Positions 46,801 through 58,619 of a DNA stretch of 64,000 nt are shown piece after piece. A program made the position numbers and the translations under genes. The first letter of the stretch is position 1, and every line of letters begins with the position of its first letter. The stretch comes from Vesta saturnalis. Taxonomy: Eukaryota > Arthropoda > Insecta > Coleoptera > Lampyridae. The notes under the pieces are model-generated. The model was not told where the DNA came from. It ran no database searches and saw only the letters and a list, made by a program, of their open reading frames with translations. The stretch lies in assembly GCA_036346205.1 (NCBI GenBank), contig JARFJB010001817.1:445001-509000 (forward strand), read 5' to 3'.

Positions 46801-48036
46801 CCTCACATACTATGTATATTACAATTATAATTTACTGTTAAAGTAATATCTTACAATATAAAGTCAACCAGAAAAACGGTTTGCATCAAATTGAGAACCA
46901 TTTAATCAGCACCTCCAGTAGATTTGGAAACAAAATTTAACAATATATGCCCAAATATGAATATCCGTTTAATTAAGGTTATAAAAAACCTTCAATTTTC
47001 CATATTTGTTCAAACGGCAATATTTAAAGCGTGCAATGTGTTTGAAGGCTGCACTTAATATGTTGAATTCGATTTAGCTATATTGCAATCCGTGCTCCAA
47101 TAGCTCGGTTACCATGGTGTTTATTATTGTCAATAATTGAAATCCTGACAACAGGACTCTCAGAATAATCTTAACAACGGCAATTTTATTTTTTAAAACA
47201 GTATAACGGCGTATCTGTACATTACATTATTAGTTTTCACATAAATTCCAGTTCAAAATTTTTTTGAGTGTGAAAAACGCACAAGTCATGATTCCTTAAA
47301 AAAATTTGTAGTAACGAGACAGATTTACATTATTACTCAAAGTTGTTACGTTAAATACGATGCGTATAAAAACCATTTGCCAATATTGGATCTTACAAAA
47401 ATTTGACCTATCGACTGGAACCGTTTCGGCATCCGCTCTTGTGGAGTTATTCGATCCATCTTGTAGTAAAAAGAAAGTAAAAAACCGAACAAAAAACTGT
47501 ACTTCGGAAAATATGAATTGATAAACTATTGAAGTCTTTATATTGTGACCGTTCCACGATGCCATGGTTACAAGTTTACGTGACAGGTAAATTCACACGA
47601 AGACCATTACAACAATAAACTACTGCTTAATAACTATTAGTTATAATAATTCGTAAACAGCTTCGAAAACGAAAATGTTTCTCTCTAGTACTTTTGACTG
47701 CAGTGAAACGCTCTATTAGATTTTGCAAAAAAATGCAATGTTGTCATTTAAAAATATGTTATGTTTGAACATACTACAAAAACCGGCAACGCTGGAGTAA
47801 TGTTTTTCATGAAAATTTCTTAGTTAGATTACTCTCTAAAACATTTGGAAACTTTTGGAAGTAAAAGTCTATCTACAGTAATAAAAAAGATAGCCTATGT
47901 TAGGTTTTAAAAAAATAACCCTGTAAACATTTTATTTTACCCTAATTGTACCCCTGTATATTTTTACTTAATCTTGAAAACTCGGCAACTTAACAATTTA
48001 TTTAATTTGAATAAAAAATAACATGAATTACAAAAA
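46801..48036. other. no gene seen
   Basis: AT-rich. A CAGGGGTAC/TACAGGGTT pair near 47920-47965 on the minus strand may be the end of the mariner remnant to the right. Confidence 0.35.
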
Positions 48037-48290
48037 TTATAATAAATGTTCAAAATTACGCCCTTGTGCTATCTGACAATATCCTAAACGATCTTCAAAT
48101 TCTTGCAAAGAATTTTGCAAAAATTCGTTCGGCATTTGTAGCAATAAGTTTCTTATGCGTAACTCTAACTCATTTAAATTTGTGGGTCTACTTCTGTACG
48201 CTTTATTTTTCAAATAACCCCACAGAAAAAAATCTAAAGGTGTTAGATCAATTTTATTTAAAAACCGCTGAAGAGATGCTCAGGGGTTCC
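48037..48290 (-). pseudogene. mariner/Tc1 transposase C-terminal fragment
   Basis: On the minus strand an open stretch with FFLWGYLKNKAY, RPTNLNELELRIRNLL and FEDRLGYCQIAQGRNFEHLL ends at TAA 48037. This is the last 85 or so residues of a mariner-type transposase, after the third catalytic acidic residue (LDFFLWG; the Asp codon lies near 48245). It is a different subfamily from the copy at 37719. The rest of the gene is absent. Confidence 0.7.
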
Positions 48291-48313
48291 ATACTTTATA
48301 CTAACTCTGTATA

Positions 48314-48317
<4 letters not shown>

Positions 48318-48393
<76 letters not shown>
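48318..48393. repeat. (TA)n microsatellite
   Basis: TA dinucleotides over about 75 bp. Confidence 0.97.
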
Positions 48394-48396
<3 letters not shown>

Positions 48397-48399
48397 GGA

Positions 48400-49055
48400 T
48401 ACGAGATCACTTTCCGGCTGCCATTTTTTATTTATCTATCGATTTAAATGAAACTTGGCCGGGTTGTTACTCTAACCAAACGTCATTTTAGGAATTTTGA
48501 CAAGCATTTGACTTCGGTTTCACCAAATGACCTTAACTTTGATTTTAAATGACACCTGTATATTTTTTTTTTCGGATTCTGGAGGTCATTTTACGGCCGA
48601 TTGCGTAATATTTAAATCGATTTTTTCCAAATGTAATTTTAAAATTGAATTTTATTTTCTCATCCAAAGTGCCATGACCATCTTAAAATCATTCTACAAG
48701 AACACAAAATTTCCTTCCGGAATTTTGAATCGATTCGAAACAAATTCATTATTCACCATTTTAAGACCTGAATTAGTTTTAAAATAATGACTTTATGACG
48801 AATTTCCAAGAGAAATAGTCTTTTATGGGGACCTACTTGATGTACGGCTAACAAAGGAAAAACTTCTGTTTCATGTAAGCTTTAACTGAAGTAGGAGGTT
48901 AACACACTAGTTTTCGAATTATGACACTGAGAGTTAGTTAAGGTATGATAATCAAATCCACACGAAATGTTCAAATCATTGATATGAAGGAAAGGGATCT
49001 AATATTTGACATCACCTGTTTGTTTCTTAACCACAGGTTAGCCACTTTTCGAAAC
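48400..49055. other. no gene seen
   Basis: Probable transposon debris (an ACACCTGTATATT motif near 48550), no coding similarity. Confidence 0.35.
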
Positions 49056-49059
49056 AAAT

Positions 49060-49143
49060 ACTTTGCGCTGCCGGGATTCAAACTTACAATTTCATAGGGA
49101 TGACAACTGCCAACCAGCAGACCTAACCACTCGGCTACCTAAC
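49060..49143 (-). mobile_element. tRNA-Ser/Leu-like SINE head
   Basis: On the minus strand: perfect A box TAGCCGAGTGG (49126-49137) and B box GTTTGAATCCC (49073-49083), spaced by an anticodon and extra-arm-like region as in class II tRNAs. The ends do not pair, so it is a SINE head or pseudo-tRNA. Confidence 0.62.
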
Positions 49144-49270
49144 GAATGTTATTACGTTCCTGTATTGTTTTATTTAAATCCATGGCAATGAATTGTTTAT
49201 AACACAAGAATTATGTCATAAATCATCTTTAATTTTAATTTAATTTCAATTAATTTTAGTTTGGAACATA

Positions 49271-49424
49271 CAGGGTCATTTTTATGGTAATTGCGAAATG
49301 GAAAAAATTAGAAAACTCTGTATCTTGAAAACCGATAACAATAGACCCTTCATTTATTAACAATTTTTTGTTTCATTTGGTCAGAGGAATAGGCCGTTTT
49401 TACCATCGAGTTCGGATCACCCTG
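49271..49424. mobile_element. mariner-type MITE, 154 bp
   Basis: TA-flanked with inverted CAGGGT/ACCCTG ends and no coding capacity. Short ends make the call moderate. Confidence 0.5.
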
Positions 49425-50394
49425 TATATAGATGACAACATTCATCTATTTATGTAGATAATTTGCCCGCCATTCAAACCAGCGGAGGCTGTAACCTTTT
49501 AAATATCACAGGACGCAGACCACTAAATTCGCTATTTTAAATTCGCGGACGCGGACCAGTAATATAATTTTTATCGGTACGAATCAATACTTATAAACAC
49601 TTATACGTTTCGTGCAGTGAAAAATATGTTTATTATACAATAGCCTCTCACTGGTCACTTTATTAAATTGTTACAAATCGATTCGAAACATCTCTAATCA
49701 TTTAAAGTTTATGCTATATTTAAACCCTTTTTTGAATCTCAAAATAAAAATTGCTCTTTGTTCACTAAAGTTATCAACTCCGAAAGGTGAAAAAAACACG
49801 GTTTATCAAATTCCTTCTAATGCAAAAAATACGTTAGTATAGGTGGCTGCAGCCATGAACGAATAAAAAAATGGAATTTCAAATTTAATGCATTTTAGTA
49901 TTTCCTTATTTATATTATTTAAATAAATTATCGTAACGATATTAATTCGATTATTTTATTTTTAGATCATGGGTGTAAAGGTTAATACCTAATTATACAT
50001 AAAATTAAAACAATATTACCATATACTTTTTACATACTTATACAGAAAATAAAACGGTTTATATTTATATTTTGTGTTTATTTGGTTTTTAAAGTAGAGT
50101 AATAGCAAATTTTTTTATCTATTAATAATAACCGTTGTATAAACAAAGAAATACGGATAAAACAATAAGTTTAATGACTACACTGAAAGAAGCACTTTAT
50201 AAATGTTATTCAAACACTGTCTCAATGAAACAGAGAAAGATTAAATTATTGACTGAAACTATATTTGAACATTTTTCTTCTAAAGCAATGCGACATGTTC
50301 TTTTTATCTTAAAGGAAATCTGTGTCTCAAGTGAATTTAATTTGCACTTTATTTTGTCTTGCATTTACTACCTATGTCAGGTCATCAAATAATA
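49425..50394. other. no gene seen
   Basis: AT-rich; an 85-codon frame at 50135-50392 has no recognised similarity. Confidence 0.4.
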
Positions 50395-51970
50395 GCATAG
50401 TGTGAACATTACACAATAACAGTATTAAGTACGAAAACACAAGCGACAACCAATTAAATAATTTTTAATGCAATTGTAAAATACTTGATAAGAATATGTT
50501 TTATTGCTTTAATGTGTGCTTATGTTTCGCTAATGGGCATTCCCACTACAAATTCTTTTGATACTCATTATTATTTTTTACAATTAAGTATTACTGTTTT
50601 TATCCGAATATTGATTTGTTAATTTTCAATTATTTTCAGTTTTGATCGTCATCGTAAAACTGGGGTTTATAAAATGGAACCAAGTAATCAAGCAATGTTT
50701 GAAAACAATCGATTTTTAAGCACCATTGTTGTTGGGAAAAGGTAAGAAAAAGTACTTACGTTTAGTATATCTTTATTTACCATTTTTATGACAGATAGAC
50801 CAAATTCTATTACCAAACCTATGTCGGAATTTATTTTTTTTAGCTTTATATAATTCGGTCATGCAGAAGGGGAAGGGTTATCCTCCTATCTGCTCATTTG
50901 TGAAACTTATTCTAGGTAATTTATTAGATTTATATTCTTTTATACTTTTTGAATGTATAAATTTTATATTATTAATATTTCCTTTCTGATAAAGAATGTA
51001 AACAAAATTTAATGATATAAAATCAATTTAGAATTTATTCATACGTTATACAAATGATTATGTTAAATTACATAACAAGTTAACTTTCTAATCTACGCAT
51101 TCAAATATTTATGAATACTTAAAGAAATGTGTAGTAATACATTCCATGCGATTTAACTACACTATAGTGAAACCAGGATAAATTACCATACACTGTGACA
51201 TTACAAGTTAAAGTATTAAGTATGAAAAACAAGCGACAACCAAGTTAAAATAATTTACATTTCAGCATTTTGAAACCATACTTATAAGAATATGTTGTTA
51301 TGTGCTTTATGTGTGCTTATGTTTCGCTAATGGTGCATTCTACAAATTCTTTTGATACTATTATTTTTTTACAATAGTTTACTGTTTATCCGAATATTGA
51401 TTTGTTAATTTTCAATTATTTTCGTTTGTGATGCGTTCGTAAAACTGGGGTTTATAAATGGCCGTAATCAGCAATGTTTGAACAATCGATTTTGCACCAT
51501 TGTTGTTGGGAAAAGTGTAGCAAAAGTACTTAGCGTTTAGTATGTTATTTACATGATCTTATGACAGATAGACCATTCTGTACCAACCTAAGTCGGAATT
51601 TATGGTTTTCTTTATATATTCGTCATGCAGAAGAATTAGTCTTCACATCTGCTCATTTGAAATAAACTTTACATCTCATAACGATAATTTATCCATAGAT
51701 GATTAATAATGTCCACTATGTAAGACACTTTTACTGTTAATTTTATTCTTATTAAATCGCTTTACATTATACACACAAATTTATATTAGTTAAATCAATT
51801 AGATTTATCATACGTTATACAAATGATTATGTTCAACAATTACATCAAGTACCTAATCTCCCACGCATTCAAATATTTATGAATACTTAAAAAGTGTGTA
51901 GGTATACATTCCAGGAAAAACACACTATAGTGAAACCAGGATAAATTACCATACACTTCCATAAAGTTAA
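50395..51970. repeat. local direct duplication (about 780 bp), diverged
   Basis: 50395-51180 and 51190-51970 share long blocks (TTATGTTTCGCTAATGG, ATCCGAATATTGATTTG, ACTATAGTGAAACCAGGATA) but differ by many small deletions in the right copy. A third partial trace (CTTTACATCTCATAACGATAA) is at 51665 and 52480. Confidence 0.75.
50640..50741 (+). CDS. candidate internal coding exon
   Basis: A 102-bp segment sits between a strong acceptor (TTATTTTCAG) and a consensus donor (GTAAGA). Its open frame includes TGVYKMEPSNQAMFENNRFL and has symmetric phase. Codon-like composition stands out from the surrounding AT-rich DNA. A second possible exon (AG near 50843, GTAATT near 50919) does not continue the frame cleanly. 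The duplicated copy at 51425-51519 has lost the acceptor and frame. I cannot name the gene; it could be host or a decayed duplicate. Confidence 0.35.
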
Positions 51971-52057
51971 AGTATTGCTTTCATGAAAAATCCAATTCAA
52001 GTTAAAAATGAATTTACACGTTTTCAGCATTTTGAAAACCATTTTCGACATTTTGTG

Positions 52058-52345
52058 TGTGTGTGTGTGTGGTGTGCGTGTGCGTGTGCGTGTGCGTGTG
52101 CGTGTGCGTGTGCGTGTGCGTGTGCGTGTGCGTGTCGTGACGTGCGTGGCTGTGCGTGTGCGTGTGCGTGTGCGTGTCGCGTGCGCGTGCGTGTGCGTGT
52201 GCGCGTGCGTGTGCGTGTGCGTGTGCGTGTGCGTGTGCGTGTGCGTGTGCGTGTGCGTGCGCGCGTGCGTGCGTGCATGCGTGGTTGGGTGGATGTGTGT
52301 GCGTGTGTGAGTGTGTGTCTGCGTACGTGCGTGCTTGCGTGTGTG
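52058..52345. repeat. (GTGTGC)n microsatellite
   Basis: Long GTGCGT and GTGT tracts opening artefactual frames on both strands. Confidence 0.95.
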
Positions 52346-52389
52346 GTTGTGTGTTTGTATGTGGAGATGATGGGTCTTATGAGGACATT

Positions 52390-54115
52390 TGTCCACTACC
52401 CAGCGGCGCTATGAGGTCATTTTCTGTTGTGAGGACCTACCTCTAGTCTTCACAAGTTTTATTGCCCTTAAATAAATTTTACATCTCATAACGATAATAT
52501 CCATACATGTTTTGTGCATAGTCCCGTAAGACACTTTACTGTCAGAATTTTAGTTCCGTGTGTGTATGTACAGAGAACGCTTTTTAACACACTCTTATAC
52601 ACACATCTGTTTTTATAGCATGTGGTGAGGACTCTTGCATATACACTTGGTGGTCCAACTTTTATACACACATTCTATTTTTAGAACAGTTGATTAAGCG
52701 TTATATGTTTTATTGACAGCTGTATTTATATTATAAGGCATTTTTAACTTCGTATAGATGTACAATAAAGAAAAGAAGCTATATCCTCTTTTCCATAACA
52801 CTTTCAATTATTTGGATTTGTGAGGCAATAATTTAACGTATTTGATATTAGATTATTCGTTCTACTTTGTTATTGCATAACACGTATATAAAGGAGACTT
52901 AAAGATTGTTTAGGATATTATAGATTATTTAACTTTTAACTAACACCACTTAGTGCATCATGAAATTCAAAATAAAATAATTTTGTATTAAAATAATTTA
53001 CAATGCTATTCATAGAATAACAAACTTTTACAAACGCAAATTGGATAAATTTTACCTTTTCATCTTGTCTGCCAATGTTGAAGGCTGGTAGTTTGAAAGT
53101 GTAATAAATGACAGGTACCAGCGAAGCAATTTGTACATTAAAATTTTTTTCATTTAATTAACTTAAGACGTTCTATTGTACGTCGCTGTGAAATGTGTAT
53201 TGAAAAGAACGGTTTACATTTTGAACAAAGTGTCTAATTTTATTATACTAGTGTTATTGTTATTTATTTATAAATCGTTATTGCTAAGAATTCTTATTAA
53301 TTTCACAATTATTAATTATGTATTGTTACAATAATAAATAAGGATTGTTAAAATTAGTGTACTAAACAGATTTCAATTTACAAAAGTCTTGTATTTGAGT
53401 ATGGCTTGATACAGTGGCGGCTCTTTAATGAGAGCAAGTGAGCAGCGATCTATAACTTATTAGAATCTCACTCAAAAACTACATACATGTTTATGGCGAA
53501 ATTGATACATACATAATTATACAGAAAGTAATGACCACATAACAATAATAATTATGCATTTCTTTTTATAAGAGGATAATAACAATGGATACTAAAAAAA
53601 ACCGATAACCTACCTATTTATAAATGAAAATGTATTTGAAATTTTAAAGAAACCATCGTTGGGTACTAAAATGGCTCTAAATGTTTTATTATATCTTTTT
53701 TATTAAAAACTTTATATTCAATTATTCACATAAAGCACATTACTTAACTTAGTAGCCCATCAAACACTAAAAATCAAAATAACTCGGAAACGCTCAGGAA
53801 TTTCGAAACAGAGGAAGGTACATTATTTTTGTTAAACTGTATGTAGATAATGAAAATAACAGTTTTTTTTAAAAAATAGTCATTGGCGTAGAAGTTCTGT
53901 TTATGAAAGGGGTTGAGCACCCCCTCCACTCCGCCACATGAAAAAATCTAAGCATTCGTTTATGAGTTATAATGAAAATTTGAGAAAAAAAAATTATATT
54001 CAACACCCTGTATCTCGGAAACGAAGCCTTCTACGACATATGTTTATAGGAACTTTTCTTTTTAGAAACATGTGTTCTATCTCCTGTTAAAGTTTGTCTA
54101 CAAAAACTGACTCAC

Positions 54116-54116
<1 letters not shown>
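52390..54116. other. no gene seen
   Basis: AT-rich; a third trace of the 51.7-kb repeat at 52469-52545, and an ACACCCTGTATCTCGG motif near 54004 reminiscent of mariner ends. No coding similarity. Confidence 0.4.

Positions 54117-54163
<47 letters not shown>
54117..54163. repeat. (TA)n microsatellite
   Basis: TA dinucleotides left of the Penelope element; a second tract lies immediately right of it (56774). Confidence 0.97.
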
Positions 54164-54166
<3 letters not shown>

Positions 54167-54203
54167 GTTTCTATTTAGATTTCACAAGTACTAATGTTTA
54201 AAC

Positions 54204-54524
54204 AAGACATTTTTTCTTTGAAACGTGTGTAATTAAACGCACAAATTAATTCAACGTTTCGGGAACGTGCTTTGTTCCCTTTGTCAAGAATTTATTTTGA
54301 CAATTACAGAAATTGAAGTAAGGTAACTATTTTGAACAAGTACAAAATATGAAACAAGGTAACTAATTTAAATTTAATCTGGACGGGTGTGTTTGACTTC
54401 GGGTAGTGGGTCTAGTACATGATGTAGAAGGTGCAGAAGTGGGGACGTCAGGAACAGTTGCAGCGTAAGTGTTTGAAAGTTCTGAAAGATTTGGAGTTGG
54501 TTGAAATTTCGAATCAACTTGTTT
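54204..54524 (-). repeat. Penelope 3' terminal repeat
   Basis: Contains the end of the coding region, the 3' UTR and the hairpin GGGAAC-loop-GTTCCC (minus strand) followed by GAAACGTTG at 54252-54288. Confidence 0.85.
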
Positions 54525-56472
54525 AATGATATTCTTCCAAATTTGTGGCATTCTAGAAGTGTCATCTCGTTTATTGAGGGCGTTTGGTCTTCTTTCAATT
54601 TCAACTGCTTCTCTAATAATTCTTTCTTGTAAGGTATATAGAGGTGCAATTAGACGGATATTGTTGGTGTTAATTTAGTGTCCTGTATCTAAATGATGTG
54701 CAGCTAAGGACGATGGTGGATTGTGCTGCTTAATTGCTAGTTGGTGTTCATCGGCTCTCGCATATAATATTCTGTTAGTTTGTCCGATATAAGTTCTTCT
54801 ACAGTTGTTGCACGGTATCTCATACACTCCTTGGTTTTCATTAGAAATTTTGTCTTTGGGGTTTCTTAAAAGTTGGGACAAAGTTAAATTTGTTTTGAAT
54901 ACCGGTCTGAAGTCGTTTTGGGAAATTTCTTTGCGATTCTGTCTGTAATTCCTTTATATAAGGTAGAATAACAGGAATCTTGTGTTCATGTTTGACAAGT
55001 TATTATTTCTTGGTCTTCTTACTTCGTTGGTAATTTTCAATATTTCTTGATCTTTGTATCCATTTTGAACTAGTATTTTATTAATAGTCTTCATCTCTTC
55101 CGTTTTAGAATTTTGGTCAGATAAGTGGTAAGAGCGGTATATCAAGGATTTCATAACGCTACGTAATTGACCAGGATGGTGATGCGAGAGAGAGTTCAAG
55201 TATCTATTCGTATGAGTTGGTTTTCGATAAACTTTGTGTGTAAATTTACCATTAGGAAGTCTTGTTATTAGGGTGTCCAAAAAAGGGAGTGAATTATTTT
55301 CTTCAACTTCCATAGTAAATTTGATGTTGTCGTGAATGTTGTTAATATGTCCTAGAAAACGGTTCAAATTTCCTTTTCCATGGGGCCAAACTACAAATGT
55401 GTCGTCAACATAACGAAACCAACATTTAGGTTTTAAATCTGCAGAATTTAAAGCAGTGGTTTCAAAATCTTCCATATATACATTCGCAAAAGCTGGAGAG
55501 AGTGGCGAGCTCATAGGTGCTGCTTGAATCTGCTTGTAGAATTGTCCTTTGTATGTAAAATAGGTTGAGTGCATGCAGTGGTTTATCAATTTGAGTATAT
55601 CTTGATTTATTGAGTGTTTTTCTTTCAGAATTTTCATCGTGTCTTCAATAGGTATTTTGGTGAAAAGTGACGTTATGTCGAAGCTAACAAAAATGTCATT
55701 TGGAGCCAAGGGTACAATTTTAAGTTTGTGTAGAAAATCATAAGAGTTTTTGATGTAGGATACAGCATTTTCACAAATCGGTTGAATAATTTTTGCTAGA
55801 TAACGAGCAAGGTCATGAGTCGGAGAATTGAATGCACTGACGATAGGGCGTAATGGCCAGTTTTCCTTATGTATTTTTGGGAGTCCGTATATTTTGGGGA
55901 TTCTTGAACTCTTCTCTCTTGGAATTAGTTTCTGTTTTGTTTCTTTGTCTAATTTTGTAGAATTAAAGAGAGATTTTGTTTGTTTTTTCTATGTAGGTGG
56001 TAGGATTGCACTGATTTTTCTTATATTCTGAAGAAGTTAACAGTTCAGACATCTTGTGGTGATAGTCTTTAGAGTTGACAATGACAGTAGCGTTTCCTTT
56101 GTCAGCGGGTAGTATTAATATTTGGTCGTCATTTTTGATTTGGTGTAACATTTGGAGGTCTTGTTTGGTGATGTTTTGTTTGGGAAGTTTGCAGTTCTGA
56201 AGAATGTGTGCTACGTTGAGCCTAATTTCGTCAGCGACCGTAAAGTCTGTATCCTTTAAGGCGTATTCTACGTTGGTAATGATGTTTTCTACGGGAATCC
56301 GTTTAGGAGTGATGGCAAAATTAAACCCTTTACCTAAAACATTTAGAATATTATTATTAAATTCTTTGTCACTGAAATTGTGTACTGTCCTTTTTTTTTG
56401 TTTTTGTTTTTGTCGGTTAGTTTTTATCATCAAGGACGATTCTACAGTAAACAAGTTGATTCGAAATTTCAA
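54363..56472 (-). pseudogene. Penelope reverse transcriptase / GIY-YIG endonuclease, broken
   Basis: The N-terminal part (56472-55963) has GFNFAITPKRIPVENII and ILILPADKGNATVIV, typical of Penelope proteins. The palm follows: FDITSLFT (motif A Asp) and YVDDTFVVW (catalytic Asp pair) near 55410. Near 54830 the GIY-YIG nuclease shows GVYEIPC, then CRRTYIGQTNR and a conserved Arg/Glu-His. The C-terminus is a helical and Ser/Thr/Pro-rich tail ending at TAG 54363. Frame breaks lie near 55975, 54950, 54670 and 54560. The enzyme copies RNA into DNA primed at a nick made by the nuclease. The start is missing because the gene is truncated at the inverted repeat. Confidence 0.85.
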
Positions 56473-56768
56473 CCAACTCCAAATCTTTCAGAACTTTCAA
56501 ACACTTACGCTGCAACTGTTCCTGCCGTCCCCACTTCTGCACCTTCTACATCATGTACTAGACCCACTACCCGAAGTCAAACACACCCGTCCAGATTAAA
56601 TTTAAATTAGTTACCTTGTTTCATATTTTGTACTTGTTCAAAATAGTTACCTTACTTCAATTTCTGTAATTGTCAAAATAAATTCTTGACAAAGGGAACA
56701 AAGCACGTTCCCGAAACGTTGAATTAATTTGTGCGTTTAATTACACAAGTTTCAAAGAAAAATGTCTT
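56448..56768 (+). repeat. Penelope terminal repeat, inverted copy
   Basis: Reverse complement of 54204-54524, nearly identical. It re-encodes the last 60 codons of the element protein on the plus strand. Confidence 0.9.
56686..56717 (+). ncRNA. hammerhead-like hairpin in Penelope terminal repeat
   Basis: TTGACAAA, a 6-bp stem GGGAAC/GTTCCC with a 7-nt loop, then GAAAC. It keeps the layout of the hammerhead core (box 1, stem II, GAAA) but box 1 deviates from CUGANGA at two positions. Present also in the left copy. Penelope terminal repeats are known hosts of hammerheads; activity here is unlikely. Confidence 0.45.
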
Positions 56769-56773
56769 TAAAT

Positions 56774-56775
56774 AT

Positions 56776-56825
<50 letters not shown>
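56774..56825. repeat. (TA)n microsatellite
   Basis: TA tract between the Penelope element and the non-LTR fragment. Confidence 0.97.
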
Positions 56826-56826
<1 letters not shown>

Positions 56827-56839
56827 ATTTATGGACCTG

Positions 56840-57590
56840 AACAGGCGAAATCTCAGGAACACTTAGGGGTATGGATAGAGGGACATTGAATTGCCTATGA
56901 ACAGCTGCCTTAAATTCTTTCATATCATAAGTGAGGGGAAAACATGAAATAGGGTGATCATTCCAGAGTTTAGAAGCCGTGTAGAATAATGTAGATTGCG
57001 CCCGTTTGGTACGACAAGTGGAGATTTGTAGTGCATACTGATGATATGAATGAGCGAACCGAGTGTTCCTGGCAAAGGTGGCCCGAGATAGTATCAAAGA
57101 ATGTAATTCAAGCGCAATAGCCAATAGTAGCACCGATAATACAAAGAAAGAACTAAATCGATTCTTCTATGCTCAAGGAACTGTATGTCAGAAGTTAAGG
57201 ACGGGTCATGTATAAGCCTAATCGCTCTCTTTTGAATACTCAACGATATCAAGAGCGTATTGGGGAGCAATAACCCAGAGGTGAGAATTATATTCTAGAT
57301 GGGGTCGAATTTGGGCCTTATACAGCAGAAAGAGTTGCCTGGAGGTAAAGTAAAAGCATATTTTACGAGCAGCTGTTTTGGTAGCTGACAGAAGATGGTC
57401 AACCCATGATAGATTTGAGCATACAGTCATTCCCAACAGACTAATAGAGTCTGAAAACTCAAGATCTGACCCATTCATACTTACAACAGGAAATGATCGA
57501 TCTTTTTTGCCAGACACAAGGTAACACTGAGTTTTGTAGCATTAAGTTTAACCAGATTATAACTTCCTCATTCGAGAATACATTTAATGT
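56840..57590 (-). pseudogene. non-LTR retrotransposon ORF2, C-terminal part
   Basis: On the minus strand: LNATKTQCYLVS, then SISLLGMTVCSNLSW with H-L-TAARKI, LLYKAQIRPHLEYNSHLW, SKRAIRLIHDPSLTS and LEHRR, and finally ASKLWNDHPISCFPL and a Phe-Lys tail. This is the thumb and C-terminal domain of a reverse transcriptase of the jockey/CR1-like insect group. The catalytic palm is missing. Frameshifts near 57215 and 57130. It may be the other end of the family found at 62637-63532. Confidence 0.75.
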
Positions 57591-57770
57591 TGATTGAATT
57601 TTTCATTTGCTGATTGATGACTTTTCCATGATTTTAGACAAAATGGAAGTGATGGTAATTAGTCGATAGTTCGATGGATCGGTCTTATAGCCTTTTTTTG
57701 GGAATAGGTTGAACAATATGTAGGACGTATATACACTACTAATAGTTAAATTTTTTTCAGAAATTTTTCT

Positions 57771-58200
57771 TTGCATGAAGCACCTAAAATGGTAGAAAAT
57801 GAAGATGAATTAACTAGAAATGTTAAATCAACAATAATTTTTCCTCCAGGTAACAACACTGACGAGGATTCAGGAGATAAAAACCCAGTAAATATAAATA
57901 ATTTGCCTGGAGCTCAACTTCGTGCTCCAGCAGAAATAAATTTACGCTTGTCCACTGTCAATGACGATGTTTTTTCCTAAGAAGATGAAATACTTCTACA
58001 AACACTTGTGAAAGCAATTACTCCAAACCTCACTAAAAGCCAGCGAAAGATAAAAAAGCGGCGCTTGAATCTAGATCTTTACGACTGGGAAGACGGAAAT
58101 TTAGCATTAGACGAAACAGATGTCCAATTTGAAAACAACCAAAAAACCAAAATTAAAAAGCAAACAAACATAGTATTTTTATTAAACGTTAAAATATAAT
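57771..58200 (+). pseudogene. second piggyBac transposase N-terminal fragment
   Basis: An acidic stretch with IFPPGNNTDEDSGDKNPVNI and NNLPGAQLRAPAEI matches the N-terminal PP-x-TDEDSGDE-NNLxGxQL pattern of PGBD3-like piggyBac proteins. An in-frame TAA (57978-57980) is followed by a basic segment and LDLYDWEDGNL. Only this N-terminal part is present. It is not the same copy as the element at 1062-22820, whose N-terminus differs. Confidence 0.5.
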
Positions 58201-58204
58201 TTCA

Positions 58205-58615
58205 ACGCGTATAGCTTTAAAAACATAGGAAGATTGTTCAAATATGACATGGAATTTCATTTTTAGACCCCATGTCTTCGTGGACAATTAATTCACATAA
58301 AATACATGAAATTGGGTATCTAGAAAGGTTGTGTAATATGAGAGTCAAAGCAATTATTTTTATTTACTATTTGTTAAATTAAACAATTCCGGTTTCCAAG
58401 TAATATTTTTGAAGACAATACATTAATTAAATAATAACGTGCTTGAATGGCATAAGAAGCTTAAGGATAGTACCACCCAACGAAAAATAGTTTACAAAAG
58501 AGCGCGGAAAAAAAATACATACTTATAACCCTTAAACAAAACAAAATTTATATTTATCTCAAATCGTAAAGACTGAAACATTTATCACATTTTCTAAAAA
58601 TTTGAAATATTAATG
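58205..58615. other. no gene seen
   Basis: AT-rich spacer before the minisatellite. Confidence 0.4.
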
Positions 58616-58619
58616 ACAT

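Larger units (their letters stand above)
54204..56768 (-). mobile_element. Penelope-like retroelement
   Basis: Reverse transcriptase with GIY-YIG endonuclease, flanked by inverted copies of its own 3' region (54204-54524 and 56448-56768) and by (TA)n tracts on both sides. The inverted arrangement of terminal repeats is typical of Penelope elements. The 5' end of the coding region is cut by the right-hand copy. Confidence 0.85.

Noticed and set aside
51887..52446. Arg/Val and Thr/His frames over the GTGTGC tract
   Set aside because: Artefacts of the microsatellite.
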